From Plecoglossus altivelis (lineage: Eukaryota; Chordata; Actinopteri; Osmeriformes; Plecoglossidae): DNA of 64,000 nucleotides. Location of the stretch: contig BROE01000019.1 in NCBI GenBank assembly GCA_036571765.1, forward strand, positions 11,679,831 to 11,743,830. The letters are read 5' to 3'. Position numbers and translations under genes: made by a program. Of the stretch, positions 46,601-60,600 are shown one piece after another. Every line of letters begins with the position of its first letter. Within the stretch, counting starts at the first letter, position 1. Under the pieces are notes generated by a model, which had not been told where the DNA came from, did no database searches, and was given only the letters and a program-made list of their open reading frames with translations.

Positions 46601-49600
46601 TTTTCTTGCAGACATTTTCAGAATTTAAGTTGATGTTTTGGGGTTTCAGACGAAAGATCTAAAAGCAGAGATCAGATCAGTCGTGGAGGCCGCGATTATT
46701 CGTTTCAGTCTCTTACTACAGCTTCCATTTCAGTGGACAAATGGAAACATGTTTCTAGAATAAAACGATTTGTGTGTGGTGAAGAGATGAAGTTATTTCA
46801 TGGTCCAGGTTTCATTCCTCTCTACCTCGTTGCTGTTGTACACTTGATGAATGTCTTCGTTCAGCATATTCACATGCAAGATCAAATGCTTTCAGTAGAA
46901 AATAAAGTAAGGTTTATTTGTCTTGCTTTTCAGTGGGGAAAAGCACCTTTAGAGTCTGGTCATTCTCTTTGTGATAACAGACCAGCAGGAGGGTTTTTGA
47001 GTACTTATCGCCCGCTAGGTAAATGTGCCCGTAGGTGAGAAAGTAGTTATTCCAGATCCACCAACCTCTGACCGCTGTAATTGGAAGAAAGCAGTGAAGT
47101 GATGTATTTCTGAGGGAGTCTTCTCATCTATCTTCACCTGGCAGATTAACTTGCTGTGTTTCCACCCAGTAGCCTGTCTTACTGTAACGACTCTATAATG
47201 AAGCTCATCAGGCCCTGCTTTGCCCTCGTTCTGAGGGTTAGGGGCCCCCCTGCTGAGGCAGAGAGGGGGGGCCGAGAGAGGGGGGGGCTGGGAGAGGGAG
47301 GCCGAGAGGGGGACGCTGAGAGAGGGGGCCCTCCTGCTGAGGCAGAGAGAAGGGGGCTGAGAGAGGGAGGCTGAGAGGGGAGCCAAAAGGGGGAGGCGGA
47401 GAGGGGGGGCTCAGAGGGGGGCGGAGAGAGGGGGACTAAGAGAGAGGATTAGGAGCAGGCGGCAGAGTTTACCAAGGGACACCAACCAGAAACCACAACA
47501 CAGTATCGCTCTGACGTGCTCATCGTCCCACGATACCTGTTTCGCTCCAACGCTATGTGTCTCTCTGCTCACGCCGCAGTGCTCCTTCGAGTATGTCTCT
47601 CCCTCTGGCCCGGAGTGTCAGTATGGCGTCTCTCTCCCAGTCGGTCAGCTCCTCGTCGTCAGTGCTCCCCAGGTACCCCCAGTATCCTCCATGCGGCCTA
47701 CCTGCCTCGTCATGACTTTTATCCTTCTATTCCCTCCATGTGGTACGATGTGTGCATCTCTCGTCCCGCAAGTGCGGTCCCGAGAGTAGTGTCCTGCGTG
47801 CCCGTGTCCTCAGTATGTCCAGTATGCTCTCATTCTCCCCAGTCAATCTTCTCATCTCCGTAGTCAGCTATAGCGCGTGCGTGTCCTCACTCAGTCTATC
47901 CCTCTCATGCTCCGTATATCATTTAATATACCTCTCTCTCTCTTGAAACAAACAGCCATTTACTGTTGAATGATAGGGAAAGTAGAGGGATTGGTCCAGT
48001 ATTTAATGTCTCCAGACATTTTAACATCCCCTATTGCAGTAATGCTCTCTCTCCCCAGTATCCTCTTGCAATCTCCCCATGAGGTCATGTTGCTCGTTCT
48101 GTGTTCCTCGCAAAGTGTATCCTTGTCTCTCCCAGTAGTAGGTCAGTGATGCTCGTCCCTACTCCACTCGCTTCGAGTCAGCAAATGCCTCTCGAGCTCT
48201 CGATTGAGCATCCGCTTATGATTATCAGTGTCAGATGCTCGTAGCTTTGAAAGTGTTCCCACATAAGTCAGTACAAGTTCACCATGTTGTGTGGCTGCCT
48301 TATTCGAGTGATCACCTCCCCAGACTCGGCTCTCCTTACAACTCCTGTGTTTGTCAGAGTAATATCTATTGATGCGGTGTTGCGCGTCCAATACACTCAC
48401 ATATTAGCAGTCCCTAAAATCTGGCTATGACTTGGTGAACAAGATTAGCTGTGAAAACATCCATATTCTCTCATACAATCTAATACGAGCTAACGATGTT
48501 ACCACAGCAAATCCACAAGTTGCAGGCATTTAGCAAACTAAGCAGCCTATAAAAGTGGGATGTTTTGGCTTAATGGAAAACAACATTCAATTGCCTTCCG
48601 AGCTCAAAAATGGGTTTGTTGTCCTTTGAGAGACCACATACTAAAACTATCAGGACTCATCTCAGCATTGCTGTTCTTATCAAATCTGAATGAAACAATT
48701 TATCTTGGGACAAAGGAATCAACTGAAATTCAACTGAAACCTTCAGGGAGGGGTGGTGGTGGTATGGAGGTCAATAGATGCCATTGAGAGATAAGCGTGT
48801 GTGTGGGGGTGTGTGTAAGATTCCACTTGCAATTTGCGCAGTGATGGCTCTCGAATAAGTCTCATTTTTGCAAATGTTTCATTGAGCATTGGATTTCCCA
48901 CATAGTTTTTGTGTTGCGCAACAAAAATCTCCAGTTCAAACCGTGTGACTTGATGCACACTGACAAGGACATGCGCTTTTCGGTGGTCCAGGTATGTTTT
49001 ACTTGTGTTGGTAGTTTTAGCAGAATAGCGGACGTTCAGTACTACTAAATATAGAGGGAGCCATTATACCGACTGTACATTCAGACTCCCATGACCGCTC
49101 ATACACATTACAATAACGGGCTACATATTGCCCTAATATCTCAAATTCTAGTAATGAAGCACTTAAATTTACAGATTAGCCTGTGCAAGCAGTTTACATA
49201 GCCTGCATTCCCAGTGTGTGTGTGTGAACGACCACGGCTCACTTGTTAACTCTTCACGCGTCAGCGCGATCCCCTCGAGTGCACACACAACAATCCAGGA
49301 CACACGACGAGGCGCTACGTCCTGACCCCAAGAAGCCAGCCCTGCTACCATGGCGATGTGCGAGCGAGGGGGGGGGGGACACGTCCACACTCCCAGCGAG
49401 CACACAGCATTGCGACAAATTGCACGATGCCTGCATGCTAAAGCAGAAGCACGCGCAGTGCAACCAATTACCAAGCACAGATCTCACGAGCACACCGCCC
49501 ATCGCAGCTGGGGCGCGGTAGAAGAGTGGGCTGATTGATGTGTGTATATCGGAGGAGTGAGCATATCTGAGAAAGTAGGGGTGTCCTAGCAGGTGTGGCT

Positions 49601-52600
49601 GGGAGTGGCTAGAAATCGATGGCACCGCTCGTTCGATGCACGGTCTGGCGGCGCGCCCGTGTAGTCTTCCACTCGCTCGTGTCGCATCTGATTGTGGATG
49701 AATAGGGAACAGTACACGCGAGACCGTGCTTACTGACTAGAGGGAGAAAACGAACAGATGGTCCACTTGTCTGCTAGGAGCACGCTGGACAGGCGCGTTT
49801 ACAGAGAGATTCATCTCCCGGACATCAAAGGGAAAAGGTACAAGGAAGATCTTCCGGCATCTATGCACTATCAGTAGGACCATTGTGAAGCTGAACAATA
49901 TGTAGCCCCTGAATAGCTACGTAACACGTCACTGCAGCAAACGTTCAACAAAAGAACAGAGACTTCACTGAGGTCTGGTGAAAGGGAGATAAGACTAAAG
50001 GCCTCGCCTGCCAATGGAAGAGGATTTGACTATTTTGCATCATTGTGCCTGCTCACCTGCAGGCTGAATCATTGGACCTGCTCACCTGCAGACTGAATCA
50101 TTGGGCCTGCTCACCTGCAGACTGAATCATTGGACCTGCTCACCTGCAGACTGAATCATTAGGCCTGCTCACCTGGCAGGCTAGGCAGGTAGCAGCTTGC
50201 TACAAAATCAAGGTTAAGGTCACGCTGGCCGAGAAACAAAATGAAACGCGGAGCTGGAAAGCAGTTTGTGTGTTTACCTGCGCCCAGTGGTTCTTGAAAA
50301 CAATCATGCAGGTCTCAGGGTCCACTCCTTTCAGGACTAGAGACTGTCCCGCCCGGTTTCCGTTGACAACCATGGAGGCCATCGTTATGCTGATGCTTTC
50401 GTCCGGGCGGATTAAAGCATTTTGGTGTGCTGCGTGTGATGGGGGGTGTGTGGAACACGAATGTGTGCGTTGCGTCTCTCACGTCGACTGTGTGGTGGCG
50501 ATTCGCTGCCTCGTGGAGGTTGACAGAGCGCGGGATCTGTGTGTGTGTGTGGGTAGCGTGGCGGTGTGTACGCGTGTGTGGTGGGCTGCAGGCTGTGTGA
50601 CGCTGTGTGTACGTGTGTGTGGTGTGTGTGCGTGTGTGTACGTGTGTGTGGTGTGTGTGCGTGTGTGAGCAGGTTCAGGACCGGGCCATCCGCTGCATCC
50701 AGAAGAACATCCAGAAGAGTCGGGGGGTGAAGGGTTGGCCCTGGTGGAAACTGTTCACTACAGTTAGACCCCTCGTTCAGGTCCAGATGACCGAAGAACA
50801 GCTCAGAGACAAGGACGTAAGGAGCTGTCTGCCTGCCTGTCTATCCATCTATCTCTCCAGCTGTCTGTCTGCCTGTCTGTCTGTCTGCCTGTCTATCCAT
50901 CTGTCTCTCCCTCTCTCTCCATCTGTCTACCATCCTATCTATCATCCTGTCTATCTGCCTGTCTATCCATCCATCTCTCCCTCTCTCTCTCTCCATCTAT
51001 CTATCCTTCTGTCTGTCTATCATCCTGTCTGCCTGTATGTCTGTCTGTCTGTCTGTCTGAGCAGCAGCCTGCCCAGCAGGCCTGGATGCCTGCTTAGACC
51101 AGCTGTCTGCTAGCAGTCTCCTCAGCTGAGACTGTGTGAGGCTAGGATCTGCCTGCCACCCCCGTCCTGCCTCGTCTCCATGTTGCGTAACACGCTGCGT
51201 GGTCTGTTGTTCAGAGTGCCTTTCCTGCAGCTCTTCATGTCCGCGTTCCTGTCGTGTGTTTGGGATGGGCTGGAAGCTGTGGGCAGGCGTGGTGGTGTGG
51301 CTGACCTCCCTGGGGCTGTGGGCAGGACTCGGAGGCTACCTGTTCCTGCTGCTCTCTCTGGGCTGTCTGACTGGTGTGGCCTCCTCTCTCCTCCAGGAGG
51401 AGATACTGCTGCTCCGAGGGAAGCTGGAGAAGGTGGAGAAGGAGAGGAACGAGCTGCGGCAGAACGGCGAGCGTCAGGAGAGCAGGGTGAGTTCCCTGGC
51501 GAGGGGAGGAGCCTGGTCAGAGGGGAGGGGCTTGTTCAGAGCGGAGGGGCCTGTTCAGAGGGTACCCTGACGTGTGTGTGTGTGTGTGTGAGAGCAGATC
51601 TCAGAGTTGTTGGTTGAGCTGGCCGATGAGAGGAACACAGGAGAGGCAGCCTCCCAGCTGCTGGAGTCAGAGACGTCAGAGAGACTTCGACTGGAGAAAG
51701 ACATGAAAGAGACGCAGGTACAACACGTTCATGCATGCATGCATGCATGCACTCACCAGAGACACAAAGACACTTACATACAGTATGTACAAAGAGACAG
51801 TGTGTGTGTGTGTGTGTGTGTGTTTAGACTAAGTTGGAAGCTGTGAAGAAGGAACTGGGCTGTATGGAGATGGAGGTGATGGAGGCTCGTCTGATCAGGA
51901 CAGCAGAGCTCAATGGAGAGATGGACGAGGATGACTCAGGTGAACCCTGACCTCCTGACCTCCACCCTCCTGACCTCCACCCTCCTGACCTCCTGACCTC
52001 CTGACCTCCACCCTTCTGACCTCCACCCTCCTGACCTCCTGACCTCCCCCCTCCTGACCTCCTGACCTCCACCTCCCTCAGGGTCATTGTACTTGATGAA
52101 GACCATTTTGGTTGAAATGCTGACTAACCTTATAGCCTGGAGATTTCTTATTATTGGGTGTGTCCAGCTTTCTGCAGTTTAAGCACTGGATAATTGAGAA
52201 CTTTATTTTAAAAACCTTCCTTCCTTCGGGAGTCTTTAAGAGCTCTCCTGGTACTACCCAAAGCTTTAGGTTTTGATGAAAAAAGTTTGTTTGAAGGAAG
52301 TTTCCAGATCAGCTGGCATCTCGTCTAGACTCCAGCAGATCTTCCAGTGTTGCGGCTGATTCCAGCCTTAGCCGCCCAAAGCTGGTTCCTCCATGCAGGC
52401 AGACAGTCCTGGATTAAAGGCTCTGTCATCCCAAATGTCATTTGATTCCCCCTCTCCTCCCCCCACCCCATCCCCCCTGCCCCCACCCCCCCCCCCCCCC
52501 CCACTCCAGGTGGGGAGTGGCGTATGAAGTATGACAGGGCGATCCGAGAGATTGAGTTCACCAAGAAGAGACTCCAACAGGAGTCCGAGGACAAGCTGGA

Positions 52601-54589
52601 GACAGAGCAACAGGCCAAGAGACACCTGGAGAGAAGGGTGAGGAGGGGGAGAGGAGAGGAGGGGGAGAGGAGAGGATGGGTAACACATCTTATCAATTGC
52701 CACTGGTTGCTGTCAAACTTTTAGTAAACTGTGTGCATGCGTGTGTGTGTGCGTGTGTGTGTGTATGAGTGCATGTGTGTGTGCGTGTGCGTGTGCGTGT
52801 GTGTGTGTATGAGTGCGTGTGCGTGTGCGTGTGTGTGCGTGTGTGTGTCTGGCAGCTGGCGGAGCTGCAAGCTGACAGTGAGGAGCTCCAGAGGAGTGTT
52901 GCACAGGTGAAGAAGAAGAGTCAGAGGATGACAGCAGAGCTGCAGGACACCAAGCTGCACCTGGAGGAACAGCAGAGACGCAACCACGAGCTGGAGAAGA
53001 AACAGAGGAGGTACTCACACCTGCATACACCTGGACACGCACACCTGGACACCTGGACACACACACCTGGAGACACACACACCTGGAGACACACACACCT
53101 GGAGACACACGCACCTGGAGACACACACTGGCTGGAGACACACACCTGGAGAGACACACACCTGGAGACACACACACACCTGGAGACACACACACCTGCA
53201 GACACACACCGGCTGGAGAGACACTCACCTGGAGATACACCTGGAGACATGCGCACCTGGAGACACTCACACCTGCACACACCTAGACACACACACCTGG
53301 AGACACACCTGGAGACACACACACACCTGCACACACCTAGACACACACCCCTTGAGACGCACACACCTGGATACACCTGCACACACACCCCTGTACACAC
53401 ACACCTGGACACAGGGTGATGAGGTCAACTGCTCTGGAGAATAGGAGAGCTAGAGCCAGAAGCTGCATTAGGAGGTAGTGAGTCACACTAGCAGCACTTG
53501 ACAAGCGATAGCTGTAGCAGAATGGGATCCCTCCCCTGAGGCTAATTGAAGATGCTCTGCTGGAGTAATGATTTTCAGCTGTGCAAATGCTGGAGATGCG
53601 CCTCTTGGCAGAAGAGAATTACAGGAGGCTGACAGAACACTCTAGAATGCAACTTACTGTTGCTGCCTCAGACAGTTACAAACAGCAGCAATGCTCTCAA
53701 GATCGAGATGCAATCACGCTTTGCAAAGAACAGCCAACTGGTAACATTTAAAGCTGAGTGCAGCTCAGATGATGTGAAAACACTGGCCCCTGCAGTAACA
53801 GACCTCCTGCAGTAACAGACCTCCTGTAGTAACAGACCTCCTGTATTAACAGACCTCCTGTAGTAACAGACCTCCTGTAGTAACAGACCTCCTGTAGTAA
53901 CAGACCTCTTGTAGTAACAGACATCCTGCAGTAACAGACCTCCTATAGTAACAGACCTCCTATAGTAACAGACCTCCTGCAGTAACAGACCTCCTGCATT
54001 AACAGACCTCCTGCAGTAACAGACCTCCTGCAGTAACAGACCTCCTGTATTAACAGACCTCTTGTAGTAACAGACATCCACCAGTAACAGACCTCCTATA
54101 GTAACAGACCTCCTGCAGTAACAAACCTCCTGTATTAACAGACCTCCTGCAGTAACAGACCTCCTGCAGTAACAGACCTCCTGTAGTAACAGACCTCCTG
54201 CAGTAACAGACCTCCTGTAGTAACAGACCTGATGGGAGGGTGAAGTAACCATCTAAATGATTTACCTTCAGACAAAAACACTTTGACTTTCAATAATGAA
54301 TTTGCTTTAAAGGGCACCAGAACGCCAGTCCTACTGTTGTGTATCAAAACGTTTCTGGACTATTCCTCAAACTCCAAGCCTCACAGAATGACCACACCGG
54401 CCTGCCCTTGACCTCTGACCCTGGTTGGTTGTGTGTGCCAGGTTTGACATGGAGCAGAGCCAGATGCAGGAGGAGGTGCAGAGAGAAAGGACCCTGAGAG
54501 AGAAGCTGGCCAGAGAGAAGGACATGATGACCGGAGAGATCTTCAGTCTCAGGCAGCAGCTGCAGGTAGGGAGCACGCGTACGCACACA

Positions 54590-54621
<32 letters not shown>

Positions 54622-57600
54622 CTCACACACACACGTGTGAACACTGATACACACACAGAAATGGTCAGTGTGTCTCAGATGATGGATGACAGGGTTGAAA
54701 TCGTGTTCCTGTTGTCCCCCATCACCTCTGTTCTGCCATTCTGCTCCATGGACATGAGAGATGCATGACTGTCTGTATTTCCCCTCTCTCTCTCTCTCTT
54801 TCTCTTTCTCTGTATCTTTATTTATCTGTTCGGTTCTCTTGGTCTGTATTCCTGTATCTCCTCACTCTTTCTCCCCTCTCATATCTCCTCTCTCCTCCAT
54901 CTCGCCTCCAGGATAAGGAAGTGGACCTGAGTACAGCCAGCCTGAAGGTGGAGCAGCTGGAGGCGGAGCTACAGGACCTTTCCTCCCACGAGTCCAAGGA
55001 GGAGGCATCGCTGTCTAAACTCCGCAAGCAGCAGCGTGACCTGGAGGCCAAGGTCAAGGACCAGGAGGAGGAGCTGGATGAACAGGCTGGAACCATCCAG
55101 ATCCTGGAGCAGGTAGGAAACACGCAGACACTGGAGGAACTAGAAAACACAGAGGTACAGGAGAAGTTAGAAAACAGAGACGTACAGGAACAGGTGTCAG
55201 GGGAGACTGAGGACCTGTGTGTGCGTGTGCGTGCGTGCATGTGCGTGTGTGTGTGCGTGTGTGTGTGTGTATAACAGGCCAAATTGAGGCTGGAGATGGA
55301 GATGGAGAGGATCCGACAGAGCCACTGCAAAGAGCTGGAGAGTAAGGACGAGGAGGTGGAGGACTTCAGGCAGTCCTGCAGTAAGAAGGTAGGCTGCTTC
55401 CACAGCTGGATCACTGCAGCTGACCACGTGGCACATGACAGTGTTCAGGATCCTTGTCTGGTACACATCGTTAGATAAGCACAGAGCTGCTGTCACACCG
55501 CCGATCAGCTGCTGTCACAGCGCCGATCAGCTGCTGTCACACCGCCGATCAGCCTGTCATCTTCATGTGTTCATGTCCGGAGTGTCTGGATGCTTCATGC
55601 TGATGCAGAGCTGCTACACCTCTCTGGCACAACTACCAGAGGAGCCATTTGGCTTGATGGATAGGGGTGTCCATCTGTCCTGATCTTACTCTGTATGTGT
55701 CTATCTGTCCTGATCTTACTCTGTATGTGTCCATCTGTGCTGATTCTCTACTTGTGTGTGTGTGTCCATCTGTCCTGATCCTACTCTGTGTGTGTCCATC
55801 TGTCCTGATCCTACTCTGCATGTGTGTCCATCTGTCCTGATCCTACTCTGCATGTGTCCATCTGTCCTGATCCTACTCTGTGTGTGTGTGTGTCCATCTG
55901 TCCTGATCCTACTCTGTGTGTGTCCATCTGTCCTGATCCTACTCTGTGTGTGTGTGTGTGTGTCCTGATCCTACTCTGCATGTGTCCATCTGTCCTGATC
56001 CTACTCATGTCAGGTGTGGTGTCCATACTGTCCTGATCCTACTCAGGCTGGCATGCTGTGTCCGCATCTGTCCCTGATCCTACCTGTATGTGTGTCATCT
56101 GCCTGGATCCTAACTCTGCATGTGTGCCATCTGTCTCTGATTGCCTACTCTGCGTGCTGTCATCTGCGGCTGATCGCCTACTCTGCATGTGTCCATTCTG
56201 TCTGAGTCCTATCTGCATCTGTGTTCCCATTCTGTCCTGATCCGACCCTCTGTGTGTGTGTCCATCTGTCCTGATCCTACTCTCGTTGGCATGTGTCATG
56301 CTGCCCTGATCCTAACTCTGCATGTGTCCATGCTGTCCCTGATCCTAACTCTGCATGTGTGTCCATCTGTCCTGATCCTACTCTGTGTGTGTGTCCATCT
56401 GTCCTGATCCTACTCTGCATGTTCTTGCTGTCCTGATGGCCTACTCTGCATGTGTGTCATGCTGTCCTGATCCTACTTGCTGCATGTGTGTCATTGCGTG
56501 TCCTGATCCTAGGGCTCTCGTTATGGTCGTGTCCATGCTGGCCCTGATCCTAACTGTGTGTGTCTATCTGTCCTGATCCTACTCTGTGTGTGTCCATCTG
56601 TCCTGATCCTACTCTGTGCATGTCCTGTGTTCCCATATGTCCGTGGATCTACTTCTGTGCGTGTGTCAGTCTGTCGCTGATCCTACTCTGGCATGTGTCC
56701 TATCTTGTCCTGATCCTACTCTGTAGTGTGATCATCTGTCCTGTATACCTACTGTGGATGTGTGTCCATGTCTGTTCCTGAATCCTACTTGCAGATGTGT
56801 GTCCATCTGTCCTGATCCTACTCTGCATGTGTCCATCTGTCCTGATCCTTCTCTGTGTGTGTGTGTGTGTCCTGATCCTACTCTGCATGTGTGTCCATAC
56901 TGTCTCTGACCCGGACTCTGGATGTGTCTTATCTTGTCCTGATCCTACTCTGCATGTGTCCATCTGTCCTGATCCTACTCTGTGTGTGTCCATCTGTCCT
57001 GATCCTACTCTGTGTGTGTCCATCTGTCCTGATCCTACTCTGCATGTGTGTCCATCTGTCCTGATCCTACTCTGCATGTGTGTCCATCTGTCCTGATCCT
57101 ACTCTGCATGTGGTGTCGCATCTGTCTGATCCCTATCTCTGCATGTGTTGTCTATCTGTCCTGAATCCTTCTCTGCATGTGTGTCCATCTGTCCTGATCC
57201 TACTCTACATGTGTGTCTGTTCCATCTGCTCTCCTGATCCTAGTCTGTGTGGCCATCTTCCTGGATCTCTACTCTGGCATGTGTCCATTCTCTGTCTGAT
57301 CCTACTCTTCTGTGTGTGGCTCATCTGTCCTGGCTATCCTACTCTGCATGTGGTGTCCTGTTAAGGGCTCAAACAGCTGGAGCAGCAGCTGGAGGAGGAA
57401 TATGACGACAAACAGAAAGTTCTCAGAGAGAAGAGAGACCTAGAGGCTCGACTGCTCAGCACCCAGGACCAGGTACGCCCCATCTGGTTCTGTCTGTGTT
57501 ATGTTCCATCTGGTCCTGCCTGACTGTGCTCTATTCCATCTTGATCTGTATGACTGTGTTATGTTCCTGATGGTTCTGTCTGACTGTGACGTGTTCTAGG

Positions 57601-60600
57601 TGGTTCTCACTGACTGTGTAGTGTTCCAGATGGTTCTGTCAGTGTTGTGTTCTAGGTGGTTCTCACTGACTGTGTAGTGTTCTAGGTGGTTCTCACTGAC
57701 TGTGTTGTGTTCTAGGTGGTTCTCACTGACTGTGTTGTGTTCTAGTGGGTTCTCACTGACTGTGTTGTGTTCCAGGTGGGCCAGAGGGATGTGGAGACAG
57801 AGAAGAAGCTGAGGAAAGATCTGAAGAGGACTAAGGTGCTGCTGGCTGATGCTCAGATCATGCTGGATCATTTGAAGAACAACGCCCCCAGCAAGAGAGA
57901 GATCGCCCAGCTAAAGAACCAGGTGCACCCTCTCATTCCTCCTTCATCCTCTCATCCCTCCTCCATCCCCTCTCATTCCTCCGGGCATTCTTTCATCGCC
58001 TCTTCATCCCCTCTCAAATGGCCCCCCCATCCTCTCATCCCTCCCCCATCCTCTCTCCTGGTTCTCCTTCATCTCTCATTCCCTCCTCCACCTCTTCATC
58101 GCCTCCTCCACCTGCATCTCCTTCCTCCATCCCCTCTCATTCCTCCTCCATCCTCTAAACCCATCCTCTCTTCTCTCTTCCAGTCTCACCTCTCCTTTTC
58201 CTTCTCCTCCACCCTCCCCACTCAGGAAAGTTTGGGAATTATCTTTGACCCTGACCTAACGATCCTTTTTCCTGACTCTCCTCGGGCGCTCCTCCTCCCT
58301 GCCTCCTGGGTCTTCCTGCCACCCATCCTCCTCCTCCCCTTCCTCCACCCCCTCCCTCCTCCCCTTTCCTGCCACCCCTGGGCTCCTCCCCGTAGCTGGA
58401 GGAGTGCAGCAGTGGTCACGTGTGTCAGCTGGGTGAATGGCCCGCGCAACGTGGCAATGGAGATGGGAGGATAGAAGACCTGCACATCCAGATGGAGGAC
58501 GCCGTGAAGGTCAAGATATCTGTGAGTCTGAGGGGATGGATGGAGGGAGAGAACAGAGGGGAGAGGGAGAGGGAGAGAACAGAGGGGAGAGAGGGAGAGA
58601 ACAGAGGGGAGAGGGAGAGAGGGAGAGAACAGAGGGGAGAGAGGGAGAGAGGGAGAGAACAGCATGGAAGAGAGGGAGAGAGAGCTAGAGAGGGAGAGAA
58701 CAGAGGGGAGAGGGAGAGAGGGAGAGATCAAGAGGGGTAGAAGAGGGAGAGGGGAGAGAACGGATGAGGTGGAGAGGGAGGGGAGGAGGGGGTGAGGGAG
58801 ATGAGGGAGAGAGGGACAGAGGGAGAGGGAGAGAGAACAGATGGGAGAGTAGGGAGAGGAGGGGAGAGAACAGGAGGGGAGAGGGATGAGAGGAGGGAGA
58901 GGGAGAAACAGAGGGGATGAGGGAGAGAGGAGAGAGGGAGGAGAGGGAGAGATGACAGAGGGAGATGGGAGCTGGAGGGAGAGAACGGGGGAGAGAGGGG
59001 GAGAGAACAGAGGGGAGATGGGAGAGAGGAGAGAGGGAGAGAGGGAGAGAACAGAGGGGAGATAGGGAGAGAGAACATGGAGGGAAGAGAGGGGAGAAAG
59101 AGGAGAGAGAACAGAATGGGGAGAGAGGGAGATGGAGGGAGTTGGGGAATTGGAAAAAGACGGGTGAAGATGACGAAAGAGGCTGGATTCTCGGGGCCGT
59201 TAGTCTTCCTTGACTGGGCCCACTCGTGGTGCGGGTGGGGGCGTAAAACAAAGTTGTGCTGAGCTGCATTTATAAAAGTTTCTATCTTGAAAGGTAACCA
59301 CAGTGACTGAGGGATCCTAAACCACAAGCCAGTCTCATTACTGAAGTGTTCATTTAGTTAGAGCTGTGCAGAGTAATTATGTACAGCCAGCTTGTTTACT
59401 CAGCAGGGTTACAGTAAGACTGTACACCTTGTCTTGTTGAGAGACATCGTTCTAGACGGTGACATCTTTACTGAGGGCAGGAACAGGAAGAACAAGATTT
59501 ATACAGTGTGTGTTTATACAGTGTGTGTGTGTGGGGGGGGTGGGGGTGGGTGCAGTCGCTGAATGTTTTTTTTGTTTGTGTGTGTGTGTTTATATAGTGT
59601 GTGTGTTATACGTGTGTGTTTATAGTGTGTGTTACTTACCAGTGTGTGTTTATATAGTGGTGTGTTTTTATATATGTGTTGTGGTTTATACAGTGTGGTG
59701 TTATAGAGTGTGTGTTTATAGAGTGTGTGTTTATACAGTGTGTGTTTATATAGTGTGTGTTTATATAGTGTGTGTTTATACAGTGTGTGTGTGTTTATAT
59801 AGTGTGTGTGTTTCTTAGGGCAAGTGTGTGTGCTTATAGATGTGTGTGTTTATACAGTGTGTGTTTATATAGTGTGTGTTTATACAGTGTGCGTGTGTGT
59901 ATAAGAGTGTGTATAGGAGTGTGTGAGTGTTATAGGGAGTGTGGTTGGTTATAGAGTGGTGGTGCTTTATTCCAGTGTGTGTCAGGTTATGCTCTGGACA
60001 CACAACGGTGTCCTTCTCACCATTGACACACACACCAGCACTCAACACATACCTGTTCGGCTTCTACACACACACACACATATCTGTCACTTCATGTCCT
60101 AGCACAACACAGCACTCCACACACATACTGTCTTCTACACACATACACACATACGTGCACACACAAACACACAAACAAAAACACAAACACAAATGTACTC
60201 CACCGACAATTACACACACACACACACATACTGTCCTTCTACACCTACACCAGCACTCACACACATACTGTCCTTTGCTAACACACACACAACACACACG
60301 CAACACAACACAACACAACAACAAACTCGAGCACTCACATCACAAATACTGTCTTGCTACTCACACACACACCACACACACAGCACCCAGTCATCACAAC
60401 TACATGACTGTCCCTTCTACACACACAATCACAACACACACGGAGCCCTCACACTACATACTGTCTTCTTTCTACACACACACACATACCACACGCACAC
60501 ATCGTCACAACACACCACACTCCACACATCATACTGTCCTTGTGCACACACAGAGCAACACACAGCTCTGGGCATCACACTACACCAGCACTGCACTACA

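Larger units (their letters stand above)
44270..50672 (+). other. Intron of 6.4 kb, with duplicated and noisy blocks
   Basis: The flanking exons join directly in MYO18A, so no exon is expected. It contains the CA-rich stretch 44280-44620, the duplicated block listed below, a G-rich tract (47225-47450), irregular CCAGTATCCTC-like sequence (47500-48130), unique AT-rich sequence (46350-47200 and 48400-49200), and an irregular GC-rich part (49200-49820). Confidence 0.8.

Noticed and set aside
52735..53419. 216-codon ORF joining the TG repeat, a myo18a exon and the CTGGAGACAC array
   Set aside because: Only the central 155 nt match MYO18A; the ends are repeat translation and contain splice borders.
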